Source of the DNA: a virus
Length of the DNA stretch: 46,947 nucleotides
IMG/VR virus record: IMGVR_UViG_3300012012_000763
Location: 4,490 to 51,436 of that record
Reading direction: 5' to 3' (one strand)
Part shown: positions 30,849-41,100 of the stretch, one piece after another
Numbering within the stretch: position 1 is the first letter of the stretch
How the letters are laid out: every line of letters starts with the position of its first letter
The notes under the pieces: generated by a model
The model's database searches: none
Told to the model about the DNA's origin: nothing
What the model saw: only the letters and a program-made list of their open reading frames with translations
Position numbers and translations under genes: made by a program

Positions 30849-33800
30849 GTGGCGAAAGAAAACGAAGTAAAACTTGAAGCAGAACTTAAAAAACTGATGG
30901 AACAACGAGTTCAATTAGAAAAACAACTTGTTGAACAGAAAGCTAAAATGGATTCTGCTGAAAAAAAATCAATAGAAAACATAAAGAAACTTATATCATT
31001 AGAAGCAGTTCTCATGGATTCCGTAGAGAAAGAAGAAGAAGTGCGCAAAAAAATAGAGAAGATAGAAAAGGACTCCGAAGATAGAACTAAAAAAGCCGAG
31101 AAGTTTCAAAAAGAAACAAAAACCAGAACAGAAGAAAACTACAAAACACAACAAAAATCAAAAAAAACAGACGAAGAACGCGAAGAAATTGCAGATAAAA
31201 CTCTCAAACTTGCCAATGAACAAAAACAAGCAACCGTAGATATTGGCGCTCGACTTGGTATTATGAGCGATAAATCAAAAAAATATGCAGAAACGCTAGA
31301 AAAGGGTAAGGGAACAAATAGTGAAATAGCAGATTATTGGGATAAAATTGGAGACTCTATAAAAGAGGGATATAACACAAGCGGTGCATTTAAGACAAAT
31401 CTTGATGATATGAGAAGTATAAATAGTGATGTTTCACAACTGTATCAAGATTCAGTTGCACAAACTGGTTTAATAGAAAAAGGTCAAGCAAAAATAGTAG
31501 AAACTGATAAGGCAAGAGAAGCACTTGCTATCAAACGATATAATGTTGAAAATAATTTGTTAGGTTTGAGTGCAGCAGATCAAGCAACATTGATGAAGGG
31601 TATTAAATTAGAAGAACAAAGACTTGATACAATAGATGCTCAAAATAAAGTAATTGAAAAACAAAATGCAAGTCTTCAACTGATTGAGGGGACTGGATCT
31701 AAGATTGGAACCGCCATGGGTGGTTGGGTTAAAAATCTTCCAGGTGGTGAGCAGATTACAAAAATTCTTGGCATAGATAAAACAGCAGATAATATGAATA
31801 AGTCATTTACTGCTGCTATCCAAAATGGACTCAAAGGTAATTTCAAAGATGCTTTCAAAGAAGGTGCTAAAGGTCTTGGTAGTATGATTGCAATGGGTCC
31901 AAAGTTAGTTGCTGGTATGGGACTTGGTGCATTAACAGGTGGTGTTGGGTTATTAGTTGGGGGACTAAAAAAGGCATTCGGTGTATTGATGGAAGTGGAT
32001 GGGCAAATATCACAAATGGGTAAAGACTTTGCTATGAGTAAAAACGAAGCCCGTGAGTTGTATAAAAATACAGCAAGAATATCAAATGAAATGAAAATTA
32101 CTGGAATAAATTCCAAAGAAATTGCAGTTGGTATAGAAGCAGCTCAACAGGCATTCAATGGGATGGATGTTGCTGGTATGGTAAATGCTGGTAATAAAGA
32201 AATGACAAATTTTGTAAAACAAGCATCTATTCTAACTAAACAATTTGGATTATCCGGTGAAGAAGTTGCAAAAATAAAAGACTTATCCATTATTACCGGA
32301 ACGTCAATGGACAATCTTGTAAAAGATGCCGTTGGTGTTGGTAAAGGGGTAATGAATGCTAAAGAAGCAATGAAAACACTTGCAAGTGTTCCAAAAGAAG
32401 TTGCAGTTGCATTTAAGGGTTCAACCAAAGAACTTGCTGCTGCCGCTATGAAGGCAAAAATGTTGGGTATGGATCTTAAGAAAGTTAAAGATATTGGTCG
32501 TGGTATGCTTGATTTGGAATCATCTCTTACTGCAGAAATGGAAGCACAAGCATTGACTGGTAAAAACTTACAATTAGATGCCGCTAGAAGATATGCAATG
32601 GAAGGTGACATATACAATCTTCAAGAAGAATTATTAAATCAAGCCGGTTCTTTGGAGGAATTTCAAGGAATGAATGCTATTCAACAGGAGGCAATGGCAA
32701 AGGCAATGGGTATGTCTGTTGAAGAAATGACAGATATGCTTACTAACGCTGAAAAACTCAAAGAAGCAAAAATAGATGCCACTATGGCTGAAAATCTTTC
32801 AAAGATGAATGCAAAAGAACTTGCGGAGGCATCAAAGAGTGCGGCAAATGATCAACAAAAGGCATACATAGAAAAACTTGCAGCTGAAAAACGTTCCGCC
32901 AGTTTACAAGAAGCGATGGCTGATGCTGTTGAAAAATTGAAACAAAAGTTTGCTCCTGTTATTGATGCAGTTCTCGAAATAGTTGGTGGATTGGAAGATG
33001 GAGGTGAAGGTGTTTCAGTTTTCCAAAAAATGATAGATGAAATTGATATGGATGCTATTGCTGCTGGTGTAAAGGAGGCACTTCCAAAATTGATGGAAGC
33101 GGTTCAAACTTTAATGAAAAGATTACCACAAATAATAGAATTTGTTAGTAAATTAGTTGGTGGTTTCGCGGATGCAGGTGGAGCAGTCGGTGGACTAATG
33201 GGATTCATAAACCCATCAGTTGCAGGTATAGGTGCAATGGCACTTAAAGTTGCTGGACCAGGTGGTGTAGCGGCTGGTTTCAAATTAGCCGGTAAAGGAG
33301 CAATGGGTCTGTTCGATATGGTGAAGGGTCCACTAATGGATGGTATTAAAGGTTTAGCGGGTGGAGTTACTGGTAAATTGGGTGGAGCATTCGGAAAAGT
33401 TACTGAAAAGGCGGGTGCGTTTGGTTCAAAAATGAAAGATATGGTTGCAGATAAAGCAGGTGGAATGGGTGGTTCAAAAAAGGCAAAAATGCCAAAGGCT
33501 GGAAAGAAGGGTGGTGGATTCATGGATGGTATAGTTGATGCTGTAAATAAAATGGACACTAAAAAAATGATGCAAGGTGCAGCTGCTATACTAATTCTTG
33601 CTGCAGCTCTTTATGTAACTGCTAAAGCAGTTCAAGAATTTATGAAAGTTGATTGGGCTGCAATGGCAAAAGCTGGTGTTGCTCTTCTCGGACTTGCAGG
33701 TATTGCGTATTTGATGGGTAAGGCAAGTAAAGAAATGATTATAGGTGCAGCTGCTATGTTGATATTAGGTGCAGCTCTTTATGTAATAGGTCTTGCATTA

Positions 33801-35069
33801 CAATTCTTTGTTGGAATAAAATGGGAAGATATGGCAAAAGCAGGTGTTGCACTACTTGGTTTGGTTGCAGTTGCTGCATTATTAGGTGCAGCTGCTCCGT
33901 TATTCCTTGCTGGTGCAGCAGTATTGGCTGTATTATCCGGTGCTCTTCTTATATTTGGCGCCGCACTTTATGTAATAGGTGCCGCCGCTGGTTCTGTTGG
34001 ACCATTATTACAAACATTCTTTGAAGGACTAAATACAGTAATTAGCACAGTTGGTGGTGCAATCGTTGATGTCATAAATGCGATTGCTGGGGCAATATAT
34101 GGATTTATAGATAGATTACTTGCTCTTGGTGAAATGGATCCAGGACAATTATTTGGAATCGCAGGTGGTATAACAGCACTTGCTGGTGCTCTCGCTGCAT
34201 TTGGTGGTGGTAGTGGTATAGGTGCCGCATTAGAAGGTTTGGGAAGTTTATTTGGTGGTGATAGTCCATTTGATATGTTGATGACACTTGTTAGAGAAGT
34301 TGATCCATCAGGATTATTAGGAATTGCCGCGGGTGTAACTATGTTATCTGCCGGTCTGGCAATGATTGGAACAAGTCTACAAACAATAGATACAACAAAA
34401 CTTGATCAATTCAAAGAATCACTAGGTAACTTAATGCAAAGTTTAGGTGGTGGTGCAATCATGGAAGGGATTGGAAGTCTTCTTGGAGGCGAAAGTCCAC
34501 TATCAACAATGCAAAAATTGATTGCATCATTAGAACCTGAAAAACTTTCTGCTGTTGCTAAAAGTTTGTTGGAAATTTCAACATCACTTAAAACTCTTGC
34601 AGATACTATTGCTGGTATGGATGTTGAAAAACTTGGACAAGTTTTTGAAAAAATAAATCAAACTTCTACTGAATCTAAGGCATCGAAAGTAATGGATTCA
34701 ATAGTTGGCGGAATATCATCAATTTTTGGTGGTGGTGAAAAAGAAGAAGAAGGAAAGAAGGGTGCAGAATCAAATATATCAACCCCCGCAGCAACTGCAG
34801 TATCTCCGATTGGAATGCAATCTGTTTCTGCATCACCAAGTGCTATGGGAGCCGCTGCTGGTGGTGGTGTAGCCGGTCCTGCTGCTGGTGGAGTAAACAT
34901 GAGTGGAGTTGAAGGTAAGTTGGATCAACTTATTGGGTTGTTCAGTAGTATTGCAGGTCAACCAACAATTATTAAATTTGGTGATAGGTTTGTTGAAGAA
35001 ATACGTTCAACATTAGACATTAAGAAATCATATAATGTTCAAAACACATTTGGTCGTCAGGCACAATAA
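30849..35069 (+). CDS. tape measure protein (T4 gp29-like)
   Basis: 1406 residues from GTG 30849. Residues 1-140 and 200-280 are charged coiled coils. About 330-700 is a structured helical region (TGINSKEIAVGIEAAQQAFN, MSVEEMTDMLTNAEKL). Then comes a Gly/Ala-rich hydrophobic segment (~860-1100) with three related units ending in ALYV. The C-terminus is Gly-rich and then conserved (IIKFGDRFVEEIRSTLDIKK). At about 1.5 angstrom per residue this implies a tail near 200 nm. It sets tail length and is ejected before DNA; hydrophobic helices may enter the host membrane. The start lacks a Shine-Dalgarno. Confidence 0.88.
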   Translation: MAKENEVKLEAELKKLMEQRVQLEKQLVEQKAKMDSAEKKSIENIKKLISLEAVLMDSVEKEEEVRKKIEKIEKDSEDRTKKAEKFQKETKTRTEENYKTQQKSKKTDEEREEIADKTLKLANEQKQATVDIGARLGIMSDKSKKYAETLEKGKGTNSEIADYWDKIGDSIKEGYNTSGAFKTNLDDMRSINSDVSQLYQDSVAQTGLIEKGQAKIVETDKAREALAIKRYNVENNLLGLSAADQATLMKGIKLEEQRLDTIDAQNKVIEKQNASLQLIEGTGSKIGTAMGGWVKNLPGGEQITKILGIDKTADNMNKSFTAAIQNGLKGNFKDAFKEGAKGLGSMIAMGPKLVAGMGLGALTGGVGLLVGGLKKAFGVLMEVDGQISQMGKDFAMSKNEARELYKNTARISNEMKITGINSKEIAVGIEAAQQAFNGMDVAGMVNAGNKEMTNFVKQASILTKQFGLSGEEVAKIKDLSIITGTSMDNLVKDAVGVGKGVMNAKEAMKTLASVPKEVAVAFKGSTKELAAAAMKAKMLGMDLKKVKDIGRGMLDLESSLTAEMEAQALTGKNLQLDAARRYAMEGDIYNLQEELLNQAGSLEEFQGMNAIQQEAMAKAMGMSVEEMTDMLTNAEKLKEAKIDATMAENLSKMNAKELAEASKSAANDQQKAYIEKLAAEKRSASLQEAMADAVEKLKQKFAPVIDAVLEIVGGLEDGGEGVSVFQKMIDEIDMDAIAAGVKEALPKLMEAVQTLMKRLPQIIEFVSKLVGGFADAGGAVGGLMGFINPSVAGIGAMALKVAGPGGVAAGFKLAGKGAMGLFDMVKGPLMDGIKGLAGGVTGKLGGAFGKVTEKAGAFGSKMKDMVADKAGGMGGSKKAKMPKAGKKGGGFMDGIVDAVNKMDTKKMMQGAAAILILAAALYVTAKAVQEFMKVDWAAMAKAGVALLGLAGIAYLMGKASKEMIIGAAAMLILGAALYVIGLALQFFVGIKWEDMAKAGVALLGLVAVAALLGAAAPLFLAGAAVLAVLSGALLIFGAALYVIGAAAGSVGPLLQTFFEGLNTVISTVGGAIVDVINAIAGAIYGFIDRLLALGEMDPGQLFGIAGGITALAGALAAFGGGSGIGAALEGLGSLFGGDSPFDMLMTLVREVDPSGLLGIAAGVTMLSAGLAMIGTSLQTIDTTKLDQFKESLGNLMQSLGGGAIMEGIGSLLGGESPLSTMQKLIASLEPEKLSAVAKSLLEISTSLKTLADTIAGMDVEKLGQVFEKINQTSTESKASKVMDSIVGGISSIFGGGEKEEEGKKGAESNISTPAATAVSPIGMQSVSASPSAMGAAAGGGVAGPAAGGVNMSGVEGKLDQLIGLFSSIAGQPTIIKFGDRFVEEIRSTLDIKKSYNVQNTFGRQAQ

Positions 35070-35082
35070 AACAACACACTTT

Positions 35083-35092
35083 CATATTTATT
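35083..35092 (+). promoter_or_regulatory. late-promoter motif
   Basis: CATATTTATT, 26 bases before the ATG at 35119. Confidence 0.65.
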
Positions 35093-35118
35093 ACTGAATT
35101 AAACAGGATATGTAAATA

Positions 35119-38100
35119 ATGGCATTAGTAGACTTAAAATCGGATTTGGCTAAATACAGGTCAGAGGTTTCAAAAGAGGGCAAGAGTTCTCCAGAAGCAT
35201 CATCTGCTACTAGTGACAAAAATTTTGCAACTAACCAACCAATTACAGATAGTTTATACAAAGAAGTTCCTAATATAAAAAAACCAAAAGTTGTAAACTT
35301 AACAAGTCAATTGGGAAAAACAAAACTCGATGAAATAAAAAAACCAAAACCAAGTGATGTTACTAAAAAATTAGGCACAACAGAATTAGATAATACAAAA
35401 AAACCAAACAAAGTTGATTTGGTTGGTAAATTGGAATCATCAAAATTTGATGATATAGTTATACCATCAGATAAAAGAGTCGAACTTCAAGATAGACTTT
35501 CATCTACAAAACTAGACGATATAGTTCAAACTCCTGTTGAAAATTTATTGATAAACAGTGTATCTGCATTATCGCCATCAGTTAGTGATTCAAGACTACC
35601 TCTTGCATCCGGAATTGGTTTGGATCAAATAGAGTCTAAATTTTCAAAAATATCACAAACAAGATTTCAAAGTAGATTAAGTGAATCGGAAGTTGAAGTA
35701 AGTAGAACAACACCGGGTCAAAACAATAATAGATCTGATATTGAACTCAATAGACCTGCACAAACATTTGAGAGAGAAGATAGTTCCCCAAATATATCAA
35801 GAAATATAAATGATGCATCCAATAATATAACAAATCCAGGAACAGTAATAAACGTTCCGCAACAATCATTTGATAGAACGGACCAGGCAGTTGTAATCAA
35901 TACTGATATATTATCACCTATTGGTAATATAATAAACCCATTGATTCAAATAACAAGACCACCACAGTTTTTTGATAGAACAGAAAATACAGTTGAAATA
36001 ACAAAGAATGTAAATGATGCGGTTGATAATATAATAATACCAGAAATAGAACCTATAATTCCTCCGTTGAGTTTTAGTAGACAAGAACAATCGCCAAATA
36101 TAATAACAGATACTATAAAGGAAGGTCTTGTTGTAAATCCAGATGTTACTGTGTTAAGACTTAATCAAGGAACTATCCACACTAACGATGGTAGTGAGTT
36201 TAATATAGACGGCACACCAATAAAATTTATTGGAACATCGGAACTTGAAAAAATGATAGAGACCGATGATAAGAGTCCAATTAGATATTCAGGAACAACA
36301 ATCCATGATACCGATAGAAGTCAATTAAATTTAGATGGAATAACACCAACATTTCCAGGCGGAAGATATGAGAAATCGATAAATTCATTGTATTCTATTT
36401 TAGGATTACAAGAAGTAAACTTTTTCTCAAATCAGTTTGCAATAGGATTTAATCAAAGACAACAAATTGGTGATAGTAAGTATATTGGTTTTTCACAATT
36501 TGTATGGACAGGTGGATCAGATGATGGTCCGTTTACAAATGCATTTGCTGATACAAATGGTAGAGGATTTCAAACATTTGTTAATCCAGCAGAATCTCTT
36601 TACCAACCAAATTCTTCTCAATATGATTTTACAAAAATAACTGGTGTAAATTACTTTGATGGTAATAATAACAATACTCTTGGTGGATTTACTATATTTG
36701 CACAACCGCAAATAACAGAATATAAAACTGAAACATCATTTTTAGGATGGCAAGGAAATAGGTTAGGTGCTCCAACTGTAAACTACTTTGATAATATATT
36801 CTTGAATACATCAGATGGATTTACAAAATTTGCTTTACAAGGTCAATCTGATTATATTCCAGATTCATCTATATTTGATTGGGATGGAAACAAACAACAA
36901 TCGCCAACTGTAAACTATTTCGATCAAGCTGGTGTAAATTCTAATATGGGATTCCATAACTTTGCGGGGTTTATGGATTCAAAATATGTTCAAGATTCTT
37001 CCACATTTGTGTGGGTAGGAAATTCCACACAAAATGCACCTGCAGTTAATTATTTGGATCAATTCAAACAATTTACATCAACTGGTTTTCACGTATTTGC
37101 TCAAAAGTATGATTCCAAATATCTAAAAAACATATCAGAATTTATTTGGGATGGAAACAGACAAGATGCACCAGCAGTAAATTATTTTGATTTAACGGCG
37201 GGAAAAACTACTGATGGGTTCACAACATTTGCTCAACCATACGAATCTTTGTATGTTCCAGATTCATCAAGATTTACTTGGGTTGGAACAAGAGATGATG
37301 CTCCTTTTGTAAACTACTTGGATATACCAGTAAAAAATGCAACTTCTGGATTTGATATATTTATTCCATTTTTAGAAACAAAATACATAAATGAATCTTC
37401 AATACATACATGGAATGCAAATAGACAAGATGCACCTGTTGTTAATTATTTTGATATACAGAACCAATATGCTAATAGTGGATTTGATAAATTTCATGGA
37501 CTGTATGATACACGATATGTAAAAGATTCTTCACAGTTTGATTTTGATGGAACGAAACAAAATGCTCCCGCAGTTAATTATTTTGATTTGTTGGGTAGAT
37601 TTACAAGTGTTGGATTTCATACATTCCCTTCATTCAAGGAATCAAAATATATTAAGGATTCTTCTGAATTTGATTGGAATGGTTTAAGAAATGATGCACC
37701 TGCAATAAACTATTTTGATTTACAATCAACTCATACAAATGCAGGATTTTATACATTTGCCAAAGAATATGAATCCAAATACATAAAAGAATCATCACGG
37801 TTTGATTGGGATGGAAATAGGTCTGCCGCACCCGCAGTTAATTATTTTGACTTGCCTGATAAATTTACAAAAACAGGTTTTCATATACTTGCACAAAAGT
37901 ATGATTCAAAGTATATTAAAGAATCTTCTGAATTTGATTGGGATGGAAGTCGTAGTGATTCTCCAGAAGTAAACTTTTTTGATATTCGCAAAAGAGTTAC
38001 TACTGCCGGTTTTCATAGACTTGCGGAAATATATGACACGAAATATGTTCCAGAAATATCTATATTTGATTGGAACGGTAGTCGTGATGAAGCTCCACAA

Positions 38101-41100
38101 GTAAATTATTTTGATTTGAAAGGTAAGTTTACAACCATAGGTTTTCATAGACTTCCCGAATTATACGATAGTAAGTATGTAAAAGATTCTTCTGAATTTA
38201 CATTTACTGGAAAGTTTCCAAAAGCTGGCACAGATTACTTTGATAAAGAGAAAATAAATCAAACAGGATTTACTCTAAACATACAACCAAAGGGGAAAAG
38301 TAAACCAACTGGAACAGAGTATTTCCATGAGAGTTCATTCTATACATTTAAGGGTGGAAGACCAGGTAATCCATTAGAATCGGTAATTGATTTCTTTGCC
38401 AATACAAATCAATCCGGTTTCACTATGGATATTAAGAGAAACGAAGGTTTACCTCCAACAGAATATGTTGCTGATTCTTCAAGGTTTGATTTTGACGGTA
38501 GTAGACCAAAACCACAAAGTTTCTTTCCAGATAGTAACCAAACTGGATTTACTCTTGATATTATGGCAAAAGGTAGTAGTAGACCTGGAACAGAATACAA
38601 GACAGAATCTTCTATATTTGATTTTGACGGTGGTAGGCCTGCTAAACAAAGTTTCTTTCCAGATGATAACCAAGGTGGTTTCACTATTGATATTATGCCA
38701 AAGGGCGCAGGTAATCCAGATACGGAATACATAAATGAATCTTCAAGATTTGGTTTTGCAGGTTTAAGACCGACTGGTATAAATTATTTTCCAGATAATA
38801 ACCAAAGTGGTTTCTCAATAGATATAATGCGAAAAGGTAGTGGAAGACCACTAACAGAATACTCAACTGAATCATCTGAATTTGCTTGGAAAGGATCCAG
38901 GACCGGTGCACCAAGTAATAATTACTTTGGGTTATACAGAACACCAACTGGTAAACAATATATTGATGTTCAGCAAAAAAACAATACAACACAAGCCGGT
39001 AGAGGTTTCCAAACATTCTACACGGATAAAACAAAAACAAATTATCAATCTGGATATTCAATACACTCAACCGAAAGCGGACCTAACAAAATTAAATTTG
39101 GTGGGTTAGATACTCCAGTTACAAACTTCTTTGGTTTTTCTCCGGTAAAACGAGACGGTTTCTTACCGAAGATGTCAACAAATGATGGAACTCTTTATCC
39201 AATAATCAATCCAACATTAACATATAATTTAGATGATGGTGGAAGACTTGCGGTTTCTAATGCTCGTGCTTCCGGAGGAGTAACAACTGTTAAAGGTGAA
39301 GAATTTGCACCGTTATCTTTGGGTAAACGTCCTTGGACACAACCAGGAACTCTTGCTTCTTTGGAGAATCAAGTTCCAAATATAACAATAAATGATTCAA
39401 CACATCCGTATTATGTATCAAGTAGAACAGTATTACCAAAAACTGCAGGTGCTTACAATAAGAAGTATGAAAGAACCATGCGAGATAATAGACAAATTAA
39501 CGGAAGTTATTTGTATGGATATTCTGAAAATGGTGGGCAATTAAATTTACAATACAGAAAGTTTCAATTAGATACGGATTCATATAATTCAAGTGGGTTT
39601 AGACAGGATCCTTATGTTCTTCGTGGTATTCAAATAAAAGATGTTGTTAAGAACGAAAGATGGGGTAATTCAAGATTTCCTAGCGGATCTGTAGATTTTG
39701 TTTCAAAAGGTGGGTATTCGGATCAATTTAGTGATATAAATGCGTTAGATGTAAAACGAATTGATTTGTGGTTGAAAAGTCCTCGCGGTCAAAAATGGGA
39801 AACATTACAAACACAATTATATGACAATAATCCATTCGTTGATACACTCAATGATTGGGATAATCCTGGCACTTTGTCTTCTCCAACGGCAAAGACAAGA
39901 ATGTATAATTCAGACTCATTACTTAATGCAATACGTGATAATACATTAAGGGGTCGTGCTATTCGTATTCGTCATGGCGATAAACCAAGTTCTAATAATC
40001 TTGATGACTTCGATTATTATGAAAGAGTTGTTAAGAAAATGAATCCTTCTGCAGATAATCAATTTGGTAATAAAATAGATGTTATGAAATTCCCAAGAGA
40101 GTCATCAAATGGTGGAACTATATTATCATCTGCAATACAAAAGACAAGTAATGTATATTCTGTTTACAAATATAATAGATTGATTGCTCTTTTATCCGAA
40201 TTGATACCATCTGCATTTGTTCCTATAAATTCAAAACTTCCGGCTGCAATATCAAGTGCACAAAAAGAAAGGGGCTCTAAAATTTATAGATTGAGTGGTT
40301 TAGGTGGACCTAATTCTGGAACTGATCCAAATGGTGAAACCATAATAAATAGAGCCAGTCATCCATTTATGATTCATTATGATACGTCTGGAATTTTACC
40401 AGAATCATATCCATCAACAGCAAAAAGAGAAACTTGGTTTGGTCCTAAAACAAAAACCGGTGATTCTGCAGAAGACGAAGCCGGAACAAATAATACCTAT
40501 TCGGGACGATTAGAAAAACAATATAGAGAATCATCAAATACCTTTGATGGTTTAATGACTGCTCTATCATATTTGGTTAGTGGTTCAACTTTGTCTGGAA
40601 AAGAAAGTCAAGAATATCCTGGTGGTAAAACTAATCCTGATAATTCTGCTTTTATTCAACCAAGTGCATATAAGTTAATTCAACAAAAAGATCCGTTTAC
40701 ACCAAGACCTATTGCTTATATTGATAGAACCCGTGCAAACATTGCAGGTGATACCGATATTCAATCAACAATGCCAATACAATTACCAGATGTATTAAAA
40801 CAAATACCAACTGGACAAACACAAGCAGATGCACCGATTAAACAGTATGCTGCGGTTGCTTACGGAAAACTTAAAAAGATTCCACGTGGAGATGCAAACC
40901 GTTCACATGACTATAATGATTTTAGACATGATATTGAATGGGGTGACAAAAAGAAAACATTTTCTACTGATCCTGCTGTAATAGATTACAAGACAAATAA
41001 TTTGGAAGATAAGTTTGGTTTTGGTAATCCTGGTAAAGTTGGTGCAGATAGAAGTAAACCATTCAGAAGTAATATAAAATACAATGGTGGTAAAGTTGTA

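Noticed and set aside
33104-33559. Pro/Ala/Ser-rich open frame on the - strand within the tape measure gene
   Set aside because: Composition is exactly that expected from the antisense of Gly/Ala-rich codons; a shadow frame.
37356-37365. TATATTTATT in the giant baseplate gene
   Set aside because: Arises from codons of a repeat unit (DIFIP) and is not near any gene start.
36470-38950. CRISPR array or DNA-level repeat element
   Set aside because: The periodic sequence is within one long coding frame, units differ strongly at DNA level and there are no spacers; it is a protein repeat.
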